In this document: one piece after another, positions 35,375 through 48,799 of the stretch
How the letters are laid out: every line of letters starts with the position of its first letter
Position numbering within the stretch: the first letter of the stretch is position 1
Source of the DNA: Allacma fusca
Lineage: Eukaryota > Arthropoda > Collembola > Symphypleona > Sminthuridae
Assembly: GCA_947179485.1 (NCBI GenBank)
Contig: OX359246.1
Coordinates: forward strand, 17,670,001 to 17,734,000
DNA length: 64,000 bases
Reading direction: 5' to 3'
Notes under the pieces: generated by a model
Database searches by the model: none
The model's input: the letters and a program-made list of their open reading frames with translations, nothing else
What the model was told of the DNA's origin: nothing
Position numbers and translations under genes: made by a program

Positions 35375-36509
35375 TAGGCCTCCGCACATGTACAATTTCC
35401 TTAAACATGAACATGAACTTGAACATGAACATGAATTTTCATGTTTTACATGAGTTGTTTTCAAAATTACACGAACTAAATCATGTGATTCAAAACGAAT
35501 ACTTGATTTTTATTTCATGTGAATAAAGCTCACATGAACATGATATTTACATGAACATGAAAAGTGGCAATTTCAAGTACATGAACTGGACATGAACATG
35601 TACATGAACATGATGACATGAACTAACTTTCAGAAGAGTTATTAAGTTCATATTTAAGAAAGTACACAACAAGAGAGATTCGTACTCCCGCAATAAGGGA
35701 AAAATACTAGCTTGATTAGCAAATGCTTCTACAATTGCACCCTTGTGGTCTGCGTCAGGTTCTTTCTTTAAATCAATTGATTTGTGATAATGCACCAAAT
35801 GCCTTCTTCAATTTCCGCTTCCCGAATTTGCTTCAACTTTAAGGGAGTATCTAAAAGCAAGTATTCATTGTCCTTGCCGCTAACTAAATTGTATGTACAC
35901 AATAATATCTCCAGATATTTCCTTCCTCGAATGTGAAATGATTATGTACACTTGATCACTGTTTCTTAACGTTTTTAATGGCAATTCTTGATGTTCTCCC
36001 GAAATGTCAATTTCCTGAATACTGCTACTTCCAGGTGCTTTTTCAGTCATATTTGAACCTTCTTTTTCCATAATAGTGTAAGTGCACAACTCAAAATGAC
36101 TGATACGATTCAAATGGAATAACATGTAGTCTTCTGCCTCGTGGGTATAATCTATGGTCACTTTATTCAAATGTATGTCCCGCTTAATGCGCGAAAGGAA
36201 TTGAACGACATGGAAACGTTTGGCTATTACTAGCATACTTTGTGGTGACATGAAAATATTCATGTTTTTGAGCTTGAGTTCATGTCTTCCGCTTTTGTGA
36301 ACATGAAAGTGTACATGAAAATATTGTCATGTTTTCAAGGTAACCTGCACATGACATAAGACATGACTTGAAAAATCATTTCTGTTGTCAAGTATGTTTT
36401 AAATGCACATGAATGGTTTGTGACTCGATAATCAGATACATGAACATGAGTTGAGACATGAGTCAAACATGAAACATTCATATCTGAGTTGCACATGAGC
36501 GGAGGCATA
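35375..36509. mobile_element. hAT-like element rich in AACATGAACATG
   Basis: The ends are TAGGCCTCCGCACATGTAC and, inverted, TATGCCTCCGCTCATGTGC. A perfect 8-bp duplication, ctctgggc, flanks it (35367-35374 and 36510-36517). Both subterminal regions contain 'catgaacatgaacatg' repeats. A minus-strand ORF of 127 codons (35880-36263) and one of 83 codons (35547-35798) lie inside. They match no transposase I know and may be remnants. Confidence 0.88.
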
Positions 36510-36517
36510 CTCTGGGC

Positions 36518-38091
36518 TTCACAAGGCTATTTGTAATCAGCATCACGTGATTGGGTGGTGTTACCGAATTTATTTTGACAGCTAATGTGGTTTTATGGAA
36601 AATGTCATCAAGTAAAACGAGACAATTCGTGACAAGGAAATTTGAAGTAATTGAGCAAAACTATTTTTTGTATATTAAAGAAAGTAAATACGAACGAAAG
36701 CATTGACCTGTATGTTGGCCGAATTTCTATCCGTGACAGCATGTAAAGAGTCTCGAAGTGAGTGAGGTGTTTATTATGAAAATTACAGCAAACTTCTCAT
36801 AATTTGTTACTCATCAAAACTTTTGAGAACTTTAGTTGAACTTGCACTTTAGCTGCACATAAATTGTGAGTTGATTTGTATAATTTGCAATTTCATTAGT
36901 AACTAACGTTGTGCAAAAGTGTATTTGCAACTGTGAAATGTCTTCCATTGTTATACAGCGTAGCCCTTAGAGAACATACAAATGAGCTAGTGATGCCAAT
37001 GGTCTGATCTGATCCAGATTTTACGAAACTGGTCTGGTCCAAAGCTCAGACCAAACTTTTGTTCTGATCCAGTTTTACGGACCAGACCAGAGCAAAGACC
37101 ATCGGCCGGACAATGGTTCAGAAAACCATAGAGTGCAATTAAACAATAAATTTATATCCAGCCTAATTCTTGTTTTATCACCAGAAATAACATTTTTAAT
37201 TTGTTACTAGGGGTTTTGTAAACTCATCAATTTTTAAATTGCATACTTTTTGGACCATGGTCATGTGGTCTGGTCAAATCCTGAAGCTGGACCGAACCAA
37301 ACCAAAACCGGACCCTTAAAATGGTCCGGACCAGACCGTTAGTTTCTTGAAATTATGTATTCGCATTTTTTATTTGGGATATTAATTTTGGAAAATTAAT
37401 ATCTTAGGTATGTAAGAAACGTGAAGGCATAGAGTTCACGGCGTGCTAGAGCAGAACTGAGGAAAAACGAATTTGGAAATAATTATTTACATGCAAATCT
37501 TATGTTTTACTTAAGGAATTATCAAAACAAATCACATCGAAATAATTACATCTGTTTGTAGTGTTTGTACACAACATTTTCTTGAACATAAGCGCAATGA
37601 GCTATGTTAATTTTGGTATAGTTATCTCATATTAATCTATAAAAATTACTAGCACAGAACATAAAATTTGGTTAGAACAGTAAAGGACGCAGAGATCACT
37701 AAAAGAGAAGATGGTCAGGTATTCATACTATAAAAGATTCCTCATTTGATAACATATGCCGAGATAATCATATCTTATTACTTAAATTGTGTACGCGTAA
37801 ACAGTATGTATTACATGACAAATACGTTACTGGAAACTGAATTGGAAAATCAACATGATCAAAGTTTTCAACGGCGATGATTTGACCTACGACTAAGAAT
37901 AATCAATTGATGCTTGCCTTGCGTAAAAAATACATTTTGGTTTTAGAAGAAACATTTAAATACATCCACAAAACGATAATCTAGCCTAATCGTAACGATC
38001 CTCATACCTCATAAGAAAAACTTCATAGCATCAATACAGAATTTGGAACCAAGTTTTGTACTTCCAACATTTCAGTAGCAAAGTTATCTGG
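36518..38091. other. Spacer before copy D
   Basis: No gene. From about 36990 to 37345 lies a short element with ends AATGGTCTGATCTGATCC and, inverted, AACGGTCTGGTCCGGACC, rich in 'ggtctggtcc'. Its flanks are too degenerate to prove a target duplication. The part from 37350 on is paralogous to 29010-29774. Confidence 0.5.
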
Positions 38092-39989
38092 TCACGAAAT
38101 TACGATTTTGTCAAGATGGCCCACAAAATCCCGGAATAACGGCGCCGACAAACAACAGTTCTGTAATATTGAATTTAAAAAACTCAGTGAAATTATTCAT
38201 AACACTGGATTGAAAATGGTATTCAAAATTAATATAATATTTGATAGCGAATTTATAATACATTTGCACTTACCCAATACAATTCAATTTGCCTAAATTT
38301 AGGGATTCTGGGCAGGCAGTGTCTGATAATTTCTGGACTTCCCCAAAATTTTGATCCAAACTTAATCACCTCCAAATCTAGCATAAACACGAAAAAGTAT
38401 TGGAATCACCATATTCTTGGCTTCAAAGTAATCATGAAATACTATTTTGCAATAAAAATTTACTCTTGACATCCAAAATCGATTCTCTGGGCGGAATCAT
38501 CTCAACGGGCAAGCCCTGATTCAACCCCCGTGGTGTAAAGCCAGCAAACGAAAATAGATCGCATTCCCCATCCAGTTTAAGTGTTTTGAGCCTTGCAAAT
38601 GCTTTACAAATGTCGGTTAAGGTTGACGATTGAAATTGAGGAATGGAAAAGTCTAGCCAAGTCACATTTGGAAACTGTCGACTCACAAACTTCAATAAAG
38701 CAAGGAATTCATGCTGTGTGTCATTATACCGCCCACAATACCTAGCCATTTCCGGTGCTTTGATAATACCATATTGAACACCCCTGTGACGGACGGCGCA
38801 ATTTTCCCAGCAGAGAAGAATTGGTATGTGAAAATCGAAATTGATTTTCGTAAGAGACAGAAAATTTTCTGGAGTGAGTACAGACAGAACATTTTCGTAA
38901 TTCTGAAAATGAATCTCTTTTAATTTTGGAAATCTGTGCTTATTTCCTATTTGAAGATTCGTTCGGAATTGCATCAATGAGGGAGAAACGTTTTCTAAAA
39001 ATGAGTACCACTCCTGAGGATAATGAATGTATTGATAACGAATTTGGAATAGTGGTAATGTTCGCAGCTGAAATCCTGTATTTGCCAAGTGTGTCACGAT
39101 ATTCTCAAAGAATACCCAGCAAAAGAGATGCAATTCTTTGATATTCGTGACTCGGTCCTGTTGAAGGAGGCTAGGCAATGATTCACAGTCGCGGATGTTC
39201 AGATAAAGATACGTTGGACTGCACATGCGCATAATATTTTCCAGGAACTGAATATGCGTGCATTGGTTGCAATCATCTGTAAATTTCAAGCTCTTCAGAG
39301 ACGTCAGCCGGATGGTATCATTCACTAATGCCTCATTTAACTGGAACCCCAGATTATGTTTTCCAGTAATTATTAAATCCGCTAAAGTGTCCTTGTTTGC
39401 GGCCAGGAAGAGACTGAGTTTTGACTGATCTAGATCCACACCATCCATGTCGGGCAGGACTACAGTTAAGCTCGTACAGGTAAAATGTGGAGTAAAGACC
39501 AAATTAATGAAAGTCGGTTCTGTGAAAGATCTTATTTCCACGCGGATATTTTGAAAAGGAGAGGGAAAATGTTGGAATGAACGAAGTTCCCTTTTCCGAA
39601 GTAGCGCAGCAAAATCCTTCAATTTCGACTCGTTCTCTTTAAGCGACACCATCGAACAGGTATTTAAAGATTTACTTGCAGCAATGTTCCAGGATTTGCA
39701 GACCAAGCGACATGTTTTCAGTAACTTGACATCCCTAAGATCCTCAAGGAAAATTTCCGACACCTTAAATATTAGATGGCAGTCGTCGTTCATTTAAAAC
39801 GTCTCCAATAACACGAAATGAGTACTGATCATTTTAATTGAATTCCAGCATTGACACTGCACTACGTATATTATTAATTTACTCCAATAAATTTACCAAA
39901 ATTGGAATTCTTCGGAGGTTCATGTCCGATGATTCGGCTCTTCCATTGGAATTATCATTTTTCCGAGAACGCTTCTTCACTTGCTCCAT
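38092..39989 (-). CDS. F-box/LRR protein, copy D (C-terminal truncation, 521 aa)
   Basis: Exons on the minus strand: 39897-39989, 38464-39763, 38274-38377 and 38092-38160. Exon 1 is 24 nt shorter than in its sisters, an in-frame loss next to the F-box that removes the NEDQELVQ part. The F-box itself (VSEIFLEDLRDVKLLKTCRL) and the leucine-rich part are open. In exon 4 the CGA used by copy C is TGA (38092-38094), which removes about 23 residues. The protein could still fold but may be impaired. The frame runs through the exon 1 acceptor, so a longer upstream reading (from 39793) is possible, but the splice site (AG just before GTG TCG) is conserved in all copies. Confidence 0.82.
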
Positions 39990-42235
39990 TATTGTCCTTT
40001 TAACGCGGAACTGTTTTCACAATTAAAATACATCAGCAATAGTTAAATTCTTGTCAGTCTCATCTACCCACTGTTTCAAAATGATATTGTGATTTATACG
40101 AGCACTACTTATTATCAGTTTCACCAGACTGTAAACTGCTGAAAAAAAGTTTTGTTAGTTAAAATAAAATAAGAATACATTTATTATTAATTATAGTTAC
40201 TTACACATAAATTGGATTAGTTCAATCACTCGTATCCTCGTATTTACTACAACAACACAAACTAAAAGCTAAATACCAAATGTAGGTAAAGGTTTCCGGA
40301 AACGTCGCGGATAAAGGTGAAACAAAGGTACTGATTTCTTTAGGAGCACTCAACGGCTACTACAGGATTCGTCCATCTTGACAGTTTTTTTACAGCACTT
40401 GATTATTTTTGACAGTAAGTATATGCGTTCTATGCAGATATAATTACGCCATATTAACAATAAGTACTATTTATTAATAGAAGTAATTAAGCTTGCGTTC
40501 CCGCCCATTCTCTCTGAAAATATTCAGCGCCATCTGTAATCGAAAACTTTCTCTCTTTTGGCCGATAATGAAAAACTTTGTAATTTCTGTTTTGGAGTGT
40601 GTGTAGTGTCTGTGTTTGTAAAAAAGTCATGAGTTATACATATAATTACATACAAGGAATAGTAAGGTCGGAAGTCACGGTCCTGATTAATACTTACTAG
40701 TACTGGGTCTGATTAAAAGATACTCACAAGAAATATGTTGAAACTGTTACGTTTCCTTCAATTTAAAGTATTAGTATGCTACCAAAAATGGTTTTGTATA
40801 TCTATACAAATAATAATTAATTGTTTTAACGATTAGCAGGTTTTTTGATAGGCCAGTGAATGTGAGAAGTTGATTGAGATTAGGAACATTTGGGCCCGGA
40901 TTTTGAGGGAGGATAGTCCTTTGCGTTTGCAAATCCGTACATTTAAAGTTTAAAAAATTCCCCGATTTTTTGTTTTCGTCCGTACATTTTTGATTCAGAA
41001 TGTGCTTATTTAAAACTTACCTGTTAGGTTAAAATCGATTAGTCGATGAATCTACGAAAAGTTGCAATCGAGTTTATACGTGACCTCATTTAATTTTCTG
41101 AGGACAAACAAAAATGTCCTTCAAAAACAATAGAGTTCTTCCGTTTTGCCTGGTCTGTCCCGGTAAAAATTTTGTAGTATGTAGTAGCAATGAATCTGCA
41201 GATATCGTGCGGACAAGACAACCTATACAGACAGGCAGACAGCCCGACCTTCGCAATAGGGACTCTCGCTTCGCTTCGCCCCTAAAAATAGATTCAGTAT
41301 TGTTGCTGCTGCTGTAAATCTGTCATTCATTCCAGAACAACTCATACAACACAAGTTTGGAAGATATTACGAAGAACCTTCGAACTGTCATAACGTGCCT
41401 TGTTACACGTTACGTGTCGTAAATACAGCTTTAAACAGTACGTTATACAGTTTTGTGAAGGGATTGCGTATTTTTATTCTGCATATGCTGCATTAAAACT
41501 TGTCCATTAGGATTGAATTGATTAATCGATGAAAAGTTTGAATCGAATACTCATTGTCAGCAGAAAATATTCACTCCGCATTTCCTCGCAAATGTTTAAT
41601 TAAACCGTCTCCCTCCTGAATTTCTTAGAGAAACCTGGTTCTTTATACACAAAATTACTACATTTCATTTTACCTAAAATTCATGCTTGACAAAATTTTA
41701 AGTCTTTTACAGTAGTTCCCTATAAACAGTAAATATTTGGGTGTCCGAGGACTTCCAAACAGGTTCTAAACATCATTTGGAAATGTGTCGGTAGACAGGG
41801 ACTAAAATCTGTGCGCGTATTATGTTTTTACTATTCAGCAGCCTTCCAGTGAGAATTTGCACAATTATCGTAGAAGGAAAGTACTGAATTTTTTATACAC
41901 GCGGGTGCACAGACACTTTTCCTCCCGAAGCCGATTTCCATCATAAAAGGATAGTAAATGTCCCTTGATTTAAACAAAATCTTTTTCCAAACCTGTTGAA
42001 ATCTGAAACATTTGCCTATTGGACAACCACAGGTTCCCAACGGCCAAAAGAAAAAAATAGAATCGATATTTTTCTAGAAATTGGGTGTTCCAATTTTATA
42101 CTTGCAAATTAATTTTGGAAAATTAGTGTCTAAGATTTCTAGGGAACTCGATGATGTAGAGATAACGCTGATGAATGGATTGTGACAAATGTAAATAAAT
42201 GTGATTATCTCTCTGCTATCTCCACTTACAGTGAA
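39990..42235. other. Spacer D-E, upstream block
   Basis: No gene. It is paralogous to the other upstream spacers. Around 41120-41290 an extra piece ends in 'gggactctcgcttcgcttcg' and a run of A; its composition suggests the 3' tail of a retroposon, but I cannot name the family. Confidence 0.5.
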
Positions 42236-43092
42236 TTTCCTATATAGTGGTTTCCAAGGGAGTGGCAAATTCCTGCCACTATATAGAGATGCCACTATAT
42301 GGTATTAATGGCTAACTATATACTATTAATGTTTATAACTAATAACTGGCTAAATATAATTATTTATAAAATAATTTATTTGTAAAGAATACGTAAAACT
42401 ATGAGGTATGTCAGGTAAGGTCAGTAAGTTTAAAATATTCAGTAAATATAGATACCCTCACACTGGTAATAGTGTAAGTAGTAGCAAACTTTTCACCTGC
42501 AAGGTCACCATTCCAGACCAATTGGTCGGAGCTACTTGTTAAGAAATCCACATTTTTATGGCATGTACACTTTCCAAAACATCATCAAAATAATACAGCG
42601 TCCTTCCAGAAACCGAATTTTGGCGTCAGATTATGGAAAACGTTTAAATTACGTTAAAAAATAAATAACGAATTGGAACTTATTAGAAGTGGGCCCAGGT
42701 AAAAATATCAATGCTTTGTTATGTAACTGTTCGTTTTACCTTTTAAGTCAATGATACTATTACGTAACTTCAGTTAATCATACTAGAGCTTCAGTATACC
42801 ACAATAAGAATTTCATGGTATGCAGTAACGTTTAGAATTAAAATTGAACCAATCGACACAAACATTATTTACCTCCCGCACGTTTTATAACACCGTGTTA
42901 TACCATTAACTAGCTAATTTTATGCCAATTGCCATTATAATTTTGCATGGCCGAGCCACCGTAACACCATTATAGCGGGTGCCACTATATGGTATACCTT
43001 TAACATAGCAAACCTCTAGGGAGGGTTTTTTGATGCCACTAAAGAGGAAATGCCATCTAAGAGGAAACCACTATACGGGAAATTCACTGCAA
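42236..43092. mobile_element. TIR element with CACTATATGG repeats
   Basis: The ends are TTACAGTGAATTTCCTATAT and, inverted, TTGCAGTGAATTTCCCGTAT; the match continues with 'agtggtttcc'. The words 'gccactatatgg' recur inside both ends. The paralogous spacer near 48830 lacks it. I could not find a clean target duplication, so the superfamily is open. Confidence 0.66.
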
Positions 43093-43947
43093 TCAGTAAC
43101 TCATTTTGGGATTTGTGTTTTTCCACACCAAATTTGTCCGATCTTGCTGCATGTATTGACCTCAGGGTTTAAATTCCTACGTATTGTCCTCAGTACTACT
43201 CCACCACGGAGTTAGACCAGAACTGAGGAAAGATGTAACTGGAAATGTATATTTGTATGCAGATTTTATAATTTACTTATAAAAAACAAATCACAACGAA
43301 TTATGTAATAACATCTCTCCGGGCACAATGTGTCCTTGGGCATATGCACAGTGAGCTGTGCTAATTTTAAACAGCAGAAAATAGACAACAAAAATAAGAG
43401 ACATTAAAGTATACAAACATATTTTAAAAACCAAAATATTTTCGGTCACATTGTTCCTTCCTACTCCGCAGAAATTATTAGCATGCAACAAAAAAAATGT
43501 GTGGAAAAGTACAGGACGCACAGATCACTAAATAGTAGACGTCAGGCATTCATAATAGGAAAACACCTTATATAACAACATACCCCGAGATTTAATCACA
43601 TTTTAATACTTAAATTGCATATTCGTAAACAGTAATTATGTCTTACATGAAAACTATGTTGTTGGAAACTGAATTGGAAAATCCACACGAGTAGAGTTTT
43701 TAATGGTACTAATAAAGCCACGACTTAATTGAAACATTAAGCAATAACTAAAAATTAAGTTTTTAATTAATTTTGAGAATACTTTGCAAGACAGACCCAG
43801 AATAATTTTACAGAGTAATTCATCCTACGACTAAAAATAATCAAATGATACTTACTTTACACCAAAACATATTTAAAAACGCCAACAAAGCATAATCCCG
43901 TTTAAACATTATGATCCTCATACCTCATGATGAAAATTGCCACCACT
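43093..43947. other. Spacer before copy E, downstream block
   Basis: No gene. It is paralogous to 29010-29774 and 37350-38091. Confidence 0.5.
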
Positions 43948-44049
43948 TCATAGCGTTAATACAACAATTTGAAGCAACGTTTATACTTGAACAATTTCAT
44001 CCACAAAGTAAAGTGACCTCGAGATTAGGATTTTGTCAACATGACCAAT
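43948..44049 (-). pseudogene. Relic of an F-box last exon
   Basis: On the minus strand this piece aligns with the distal part of exon 4 of copies B, C and E (a sequence reading HVDKILISRSLYFVDEIVQV, then a stop). It lies just downstream of copy E's own stop codon. It shows a partial duplication or an older, lost gene copy. Confidence 0.6.
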
Positions 44050-44169
44050 TGATACGCACATTGCACAAAAATAAGTTTCAATTATAGAAGAAACATTTAA
44101 GAACATCAACAAAACAATCGTACTTAAACATACACATCCGCATACCGAATAATCAAAATTGTCAAACCT

Positions 44170-46223
44170 TCACAGCATTACTACAGAATTCGGAAGCAAC
44201 TGCTGGACTTGAACCATTTCAGCCGCAAAGTAATGTGGACCCAAAATTACAATTTTGTCAAGATGGGCCACAAAATCCCGGAATAACGGTGCCGACAAAG
44301 ATCTGTCCTGTAATATTGAATATAATTACTCTGATTTATTTATAACTCTGTATTGAAAACGGTATTTAATTTATTTCCCGGAATAACGGTACTGAAAAAG
44401 AGTTGTTCCGCAAAAGTGCATAGAAATTATTTATAAATCTGCACTGAAATAATGATTTTAAATTAAAATAATATCAGATATCAAATTCAAAACACATTTG
44501 CACTTACCCAATACAATTCAATTTGCTTTAATTTAGGGATTCTGGGCAGGCAGTGTCTTATCATGTCAGCACTGACGCAAAATTTGGATCCAAACTTAAT
44601 AACCTCCAATTCTAACATAAACACCAAAAATCATTTCAACCACCATAATTTTAACGTCAAAGTAGTTTATTTTACAATAATTATTTACTCTTGAAATCCG
44701 AAATCGATCCTCGCCGCGGAATCATCTCAACGGGCAAGCCGCGATTCAAACTCGAAGTTCCAAAGCCAGCAAACGAGAAGAAGTCGCATTGCCCATCCAG
44801 TTTAAGCGCTTTGAGACTTGGAAATGCTTTACAAATGTCGGTTAAGGTTGAGGATTGAAAGCGAGGAATGGAAAAGTCAAGGGAAGTGACGTTCGGAAAC
44901 TGTCGATTCACAAACGTCAAAAAAACAAACAATTCATGCTTTATTTCATTAGACCGTTCGAAAGGCCAGGAAATGTCAGATGCGTGAATAACACAATATT
45001 TAACTCCCTTGTGAGGGATAACGCAATTTTCCCAACTTGGAAGAATTGATTCTTCAACGTTAAAAATGATTTTCGTAAGCGACGGGAAATTTTCTGGAGT
45101 GAAAACAGACAGAAATTTTTTGTAATTCCGAATATGTATCTCTTTTAATTTTGGGAACTGAAGCTTAGTTCCAATTGGAACATCCGTTCGGAAATCCATC
45201 AATGAGGGAGAAACGTTTTCCAAAACCGAGTACAATTCCTCAAGATATTCATCATTAACAAAACCGAATAATGATAATGTTCTGAGCTGAAATCCCGTAT
45301 TTGCCAAATATGTCAAGACATTCCCGGAGAAACTCCCGCAAAAGAGATGCAAATCCTGGATATGCGTGACTTGATCATCTAGAAGGAGGCTCTGTAATGA
45401 TTCACAACCGCCGAAGTTCAGATCAAGACACGTTGGCCTGCACATCCGCATAACATTTTGCAGGAACTGAATATGCGGGCATTGCTGGCAATAATCTGTA
45501 AATTTCAAGCTTTTCAAGGACGTCAGCCGGACTGCATCGTTTACTAATGCCCCATTCAACTCGAACCCCAGATTATTGTATGCAGTAATTTCTAAATCCG
45601 CAATACTGTCCTTGTTTGCTGCCAGGAAGAGACTGAGTTGTGACTGATCTAGATCCTTGTCATCGTTGCCGTACAGGTGTACCCTTAAGCTCGTGCAAGT
45701 AATACTGGGAGTAAAGACCAAATTAATGAACGTCGGTTCGGTGAAAAATATTCCTTCCACGTGGAAATTTTGAAAGGGAGAGGGAAAATGTTGTAATGAA
45801 TGACGTTCTTGTTTCCGAAGTAGCGCAGCAAAATCCTTCAATGCTCCTGAGTTCTCTTTTAGCGATACCACTGAACAGACCCTAAGAGATTTACTTGCAA
45901 CCATGTTCCAGGATTTACAGACCAAGCGACACGTTTTCAGTAACCTGACATCCCGAAGTTCTTCAAGGAAAATTTCCGACACCTAAAATTGTAAATTTTA
46001 GCCGTCGTTCATTTAAATAGTCCCCATTAACAATACAACGAGTGCCAATCTTTTTAAACGAATCCAAACATTGACACTACGTATTACTTGACTTCAATAA
46101 AATTACCAAAGTTGGAATTGTTTGGACCAATTCCTGGTCTTCATTTAGGAGGTCCGTATCCGATGATTCTGACCTTCCGTTGGAATTCTCATTTTTCCGA
46201 AGCCGCTTCCTGACCAGCTCCAT
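44170..46223 (-). CDS. F-box/LRR protein, copy E (intact, 550 aa)
   Basis: Exons on the minus strand: 46107-46223, 44689-45982, 44508-44611 and 44170-44307. The sum is 1653 nt with GT-AG junctions in phases 0, 1, 0. The F-box spans the exon 1-2 junction (IPTL, VSEIFLEELRDVRLLKTCRL, VCKSW). Leucine-rich segments include LTSLKSLKF, FPSLTKIIF, FPNVTSLDFSIPRF and AFPSLKALKLDG. Exon 3 gives CLPRIPKLKQIELYW and exon 4 LSAPLFRDFVAHLDKIVI. Intron 3 is longer (200 nt) than in the sisters because it contains a second, non-functional copy of the start of exon 4 (about 44378-44425; its acceptor is GG instead of AG). It is one of only two undamaged copies in view. The function as an SCF adaptor is inferred from the F-box. 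Confidence 0.9.
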
Positions 46224-48218
46224 TAGTATGCCTTTAACTTGCAACTGTTTTCACATTTAAAATATATCAGCAATAAATAAGTTTTTTTCAATATGTTCCC
46301 AGTGTTTCAAAATGATATTGTGGTATACACGGGGTATATTTTTTATTAGTTTAACCAGCTTATACGGGGCTGAAAATATGTTTTGTTAGTTACAATAAAA
46401 TTATACTTATTATTAATTATAGTTACTTACGCATATATGGATGAGCCCAATTACCCTTATCCTTGTATCTACTGTAGCAACACAAATTAATTGTCAAATG
46501 TAATACGTCGGTAAAGGTTTTCTGAAACTTCGCGGAGAAAATCGAAACATATGTACTGACCACACTAATAGCTCTCAACGATTACCACAGGTTTATCCAT
46601 GACCTTGTTGCTTCCAAAGCTTGTTTATTTTTATCAATCTACCCAGATATTATTAATTACGTTATGCTACGTACTATTTATTAAAAGTCGTTATTACTCT
46701 TCCGTTCCCGACCATTCCCTCTGACAATATTCAGCGCCATCTGTAATCAAATACACTCTCTTTCGGTCGATAATGGGAAACTCTGTAATTTTCCTTTTCA
46801 AGCTTGTTGGGTCAATGTTTGTTAAAATGCCCGAATTTATAAATATAAATGCACAGTAGGGTTAGCACCCATGTATCATGGTCTTGAATAACGATAACGG
46901 GCACTGGGTTTGATTTAAGAAAGGAACTCATATGAAGAATTGTGAAGCTTATACGTTCTTAAACTTTCAATAAGAATGAATTGAATGAATTGAAGGTAAT
47001 TTATATGCGTTGTGGGGCTATGAATTCCACTTGACTTGGTTTGGCGGTATAATCGAATTTATTTCCCAGTTTTTGGACACGATTTGATAGAAAAGGTAAT
47101 AAAAACGTGACAATGGAATTTTTAGTTGTAACTGAACAAAACAATTTTTTCTAGATTTCAAAAAATAAATAGGAACAGAAGTATTGGCCTGTACTTTGGC
47201 CGGATTTGTATCAATGTCTGCATGAAAAGAAAAAAATTATTTTGTAGATACACCAAGTCGTTGTTTTTGTATGGACCAGTGAAGGCAAGAAGTTGATTGA
47301 GACCAGGAACATTCGGGCAAGCATCAAAATGTCGAATGATTAACGTATGAAATTCCGAAATATTGCAGTTTAAAGAACTACCTGATTTTATCAGTTGTGT
47401 CAAGAGATCATGTATTTTTTATTCAGCATACATATGTTGCATTAAAATTTACCCGTTAGTAAACTGATTATTCTATAAATTTATGAAAATTTTGGTAGTA
47501 ATTATTGTAAAAATCGAATGGAATTATTTTTCTAATAATTACTTATCGTCCTATGTGCATGTGTTCAATTCTTACGGGAATTATCCCGAATAAATCCAAC
47601 TATGAAATAAATTTTCAATATTCTAGAGAAAATTCGCACGCCGTAAATGTTTCATTAATCCGGTTTCCCTCCTAAATGCCTTCGAAAATAATTTTCAGAA
47701 TACCCTAAAATCATACATTTCACTTTGCCTAAAATTTTCCCTCTACAAACATTCCCGTTCTTTTAGTTCCCCCAGACCTCTAAATATTTGGGGGCCAGAG
47801 GACTCGCAAACAGAGCCTAAACAACATATTATGCAAATCTGACGACGGACAGGGACTCAAATCTGTGCTCGTAGTATGGTTTTACTGTTCTACAGTCTTT
47901 CAGTGATAATTTGCACAATTATTATCGTAGAAGGAAAATACTCCATTTTTTTATACACATGGATGAACATACACCTGTCCTTCCGAAGTCGATATCCACC
48001 ACAAAGGATAACAGTTGTATCTCGATTTGAAAAAAATATTTTCCCAAACTTTTCAGAAGCCCAAAAATTTACCACCAGGACAACCCGCATGTTCCCAGCT
48101 GTTAAAAGAATAAAATATATATGTTGGGAAATTCCTGGTAATTGTGTATTCCAACTTCTTATTTGCAAATCAATGTTGAAAAATTAACATCTCAGGTATG
48201 TAGGGAACTTGAAAACAG
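46224..48218. other. Spacer upstream of copy E
   Basis: No gene is seen. It is paralogous to the other upstream spacers. Confidence 0.5.
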
Positions 48219-48226
48219 ATATCAGC

Positions 48227-48791
48227 AAAGGTGTCCAAAAGGTTCAGCCTACCTAAAATACTACATATTTTTTGCAGCTTTGCCTTCCCTACATATTAAA
48301 CTACATTATTTATCAAAAATAAATTGCCTACCTATTGGCCTACATATATACTCCTGTATTGTTTCTCCCTATATTTAGCCTATAAAGGCCTATATTTTAG
48401 CCTATAAAGACCTACTTTTAGCCTATAAAGGCCTATTTTTTCAACTAAAAATCATCTATGTATGTACGTGCAGTCGTAACACATGAAAAAAATCGAACTA
48501 CTAAAATGTAGCGTATTTGAAGACAATTTTTGAGATTTATTAAGGTTAAATCAAATAATTGCTTGACAAATTTGTCAATAGATTATTAAATATGCCTATT
48601 TTTACCTTCGCAAACTGCCTACCTTGTTCCTAAATAAAAAGTGAACTCTTGCAGCTCCTACATATAATATAAAATTAATTTTAGCGGTAATTACTGCACC
48701 CTATTTTACTACCTATAATTACTTGGATTTTGCATCCTGCCTATTTTTATCCTATATATAGGCCTATAAATAGGATAGGTGGGCACCTTTG
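48227..48791. mobile_element. hAT-like MITE with CCTATAAAGGCCTA repeats
   Basis: The 565-bp element has ends CAAAGGTGTCCA and, inverted, CAAAGGTGCCCA. The flanks are gatatcag (48219-48226) and aatatcac (48792-48799), six of eight identical. The interior repeats 'agcctataaaggcctat'. The paralogous site near 42145 lacks it. Confidence 0.78.
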
Positions 48792-48799
48792 AATATCAC

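Noticed and set aside
35880..36263. 127-codon minus-strand ORF inside a hAT-like element as a transposase
   Set aside because: It shows no hAT catalytic or dimerisation motif, and its length is far too short.
41120..41290. SINE or LINE 3' end
   Set aside because: The repeated 'cgcttcgcttcg' and A-run are suggestive, but I found no promoter box, reverse transcriptase or clear target duplication.
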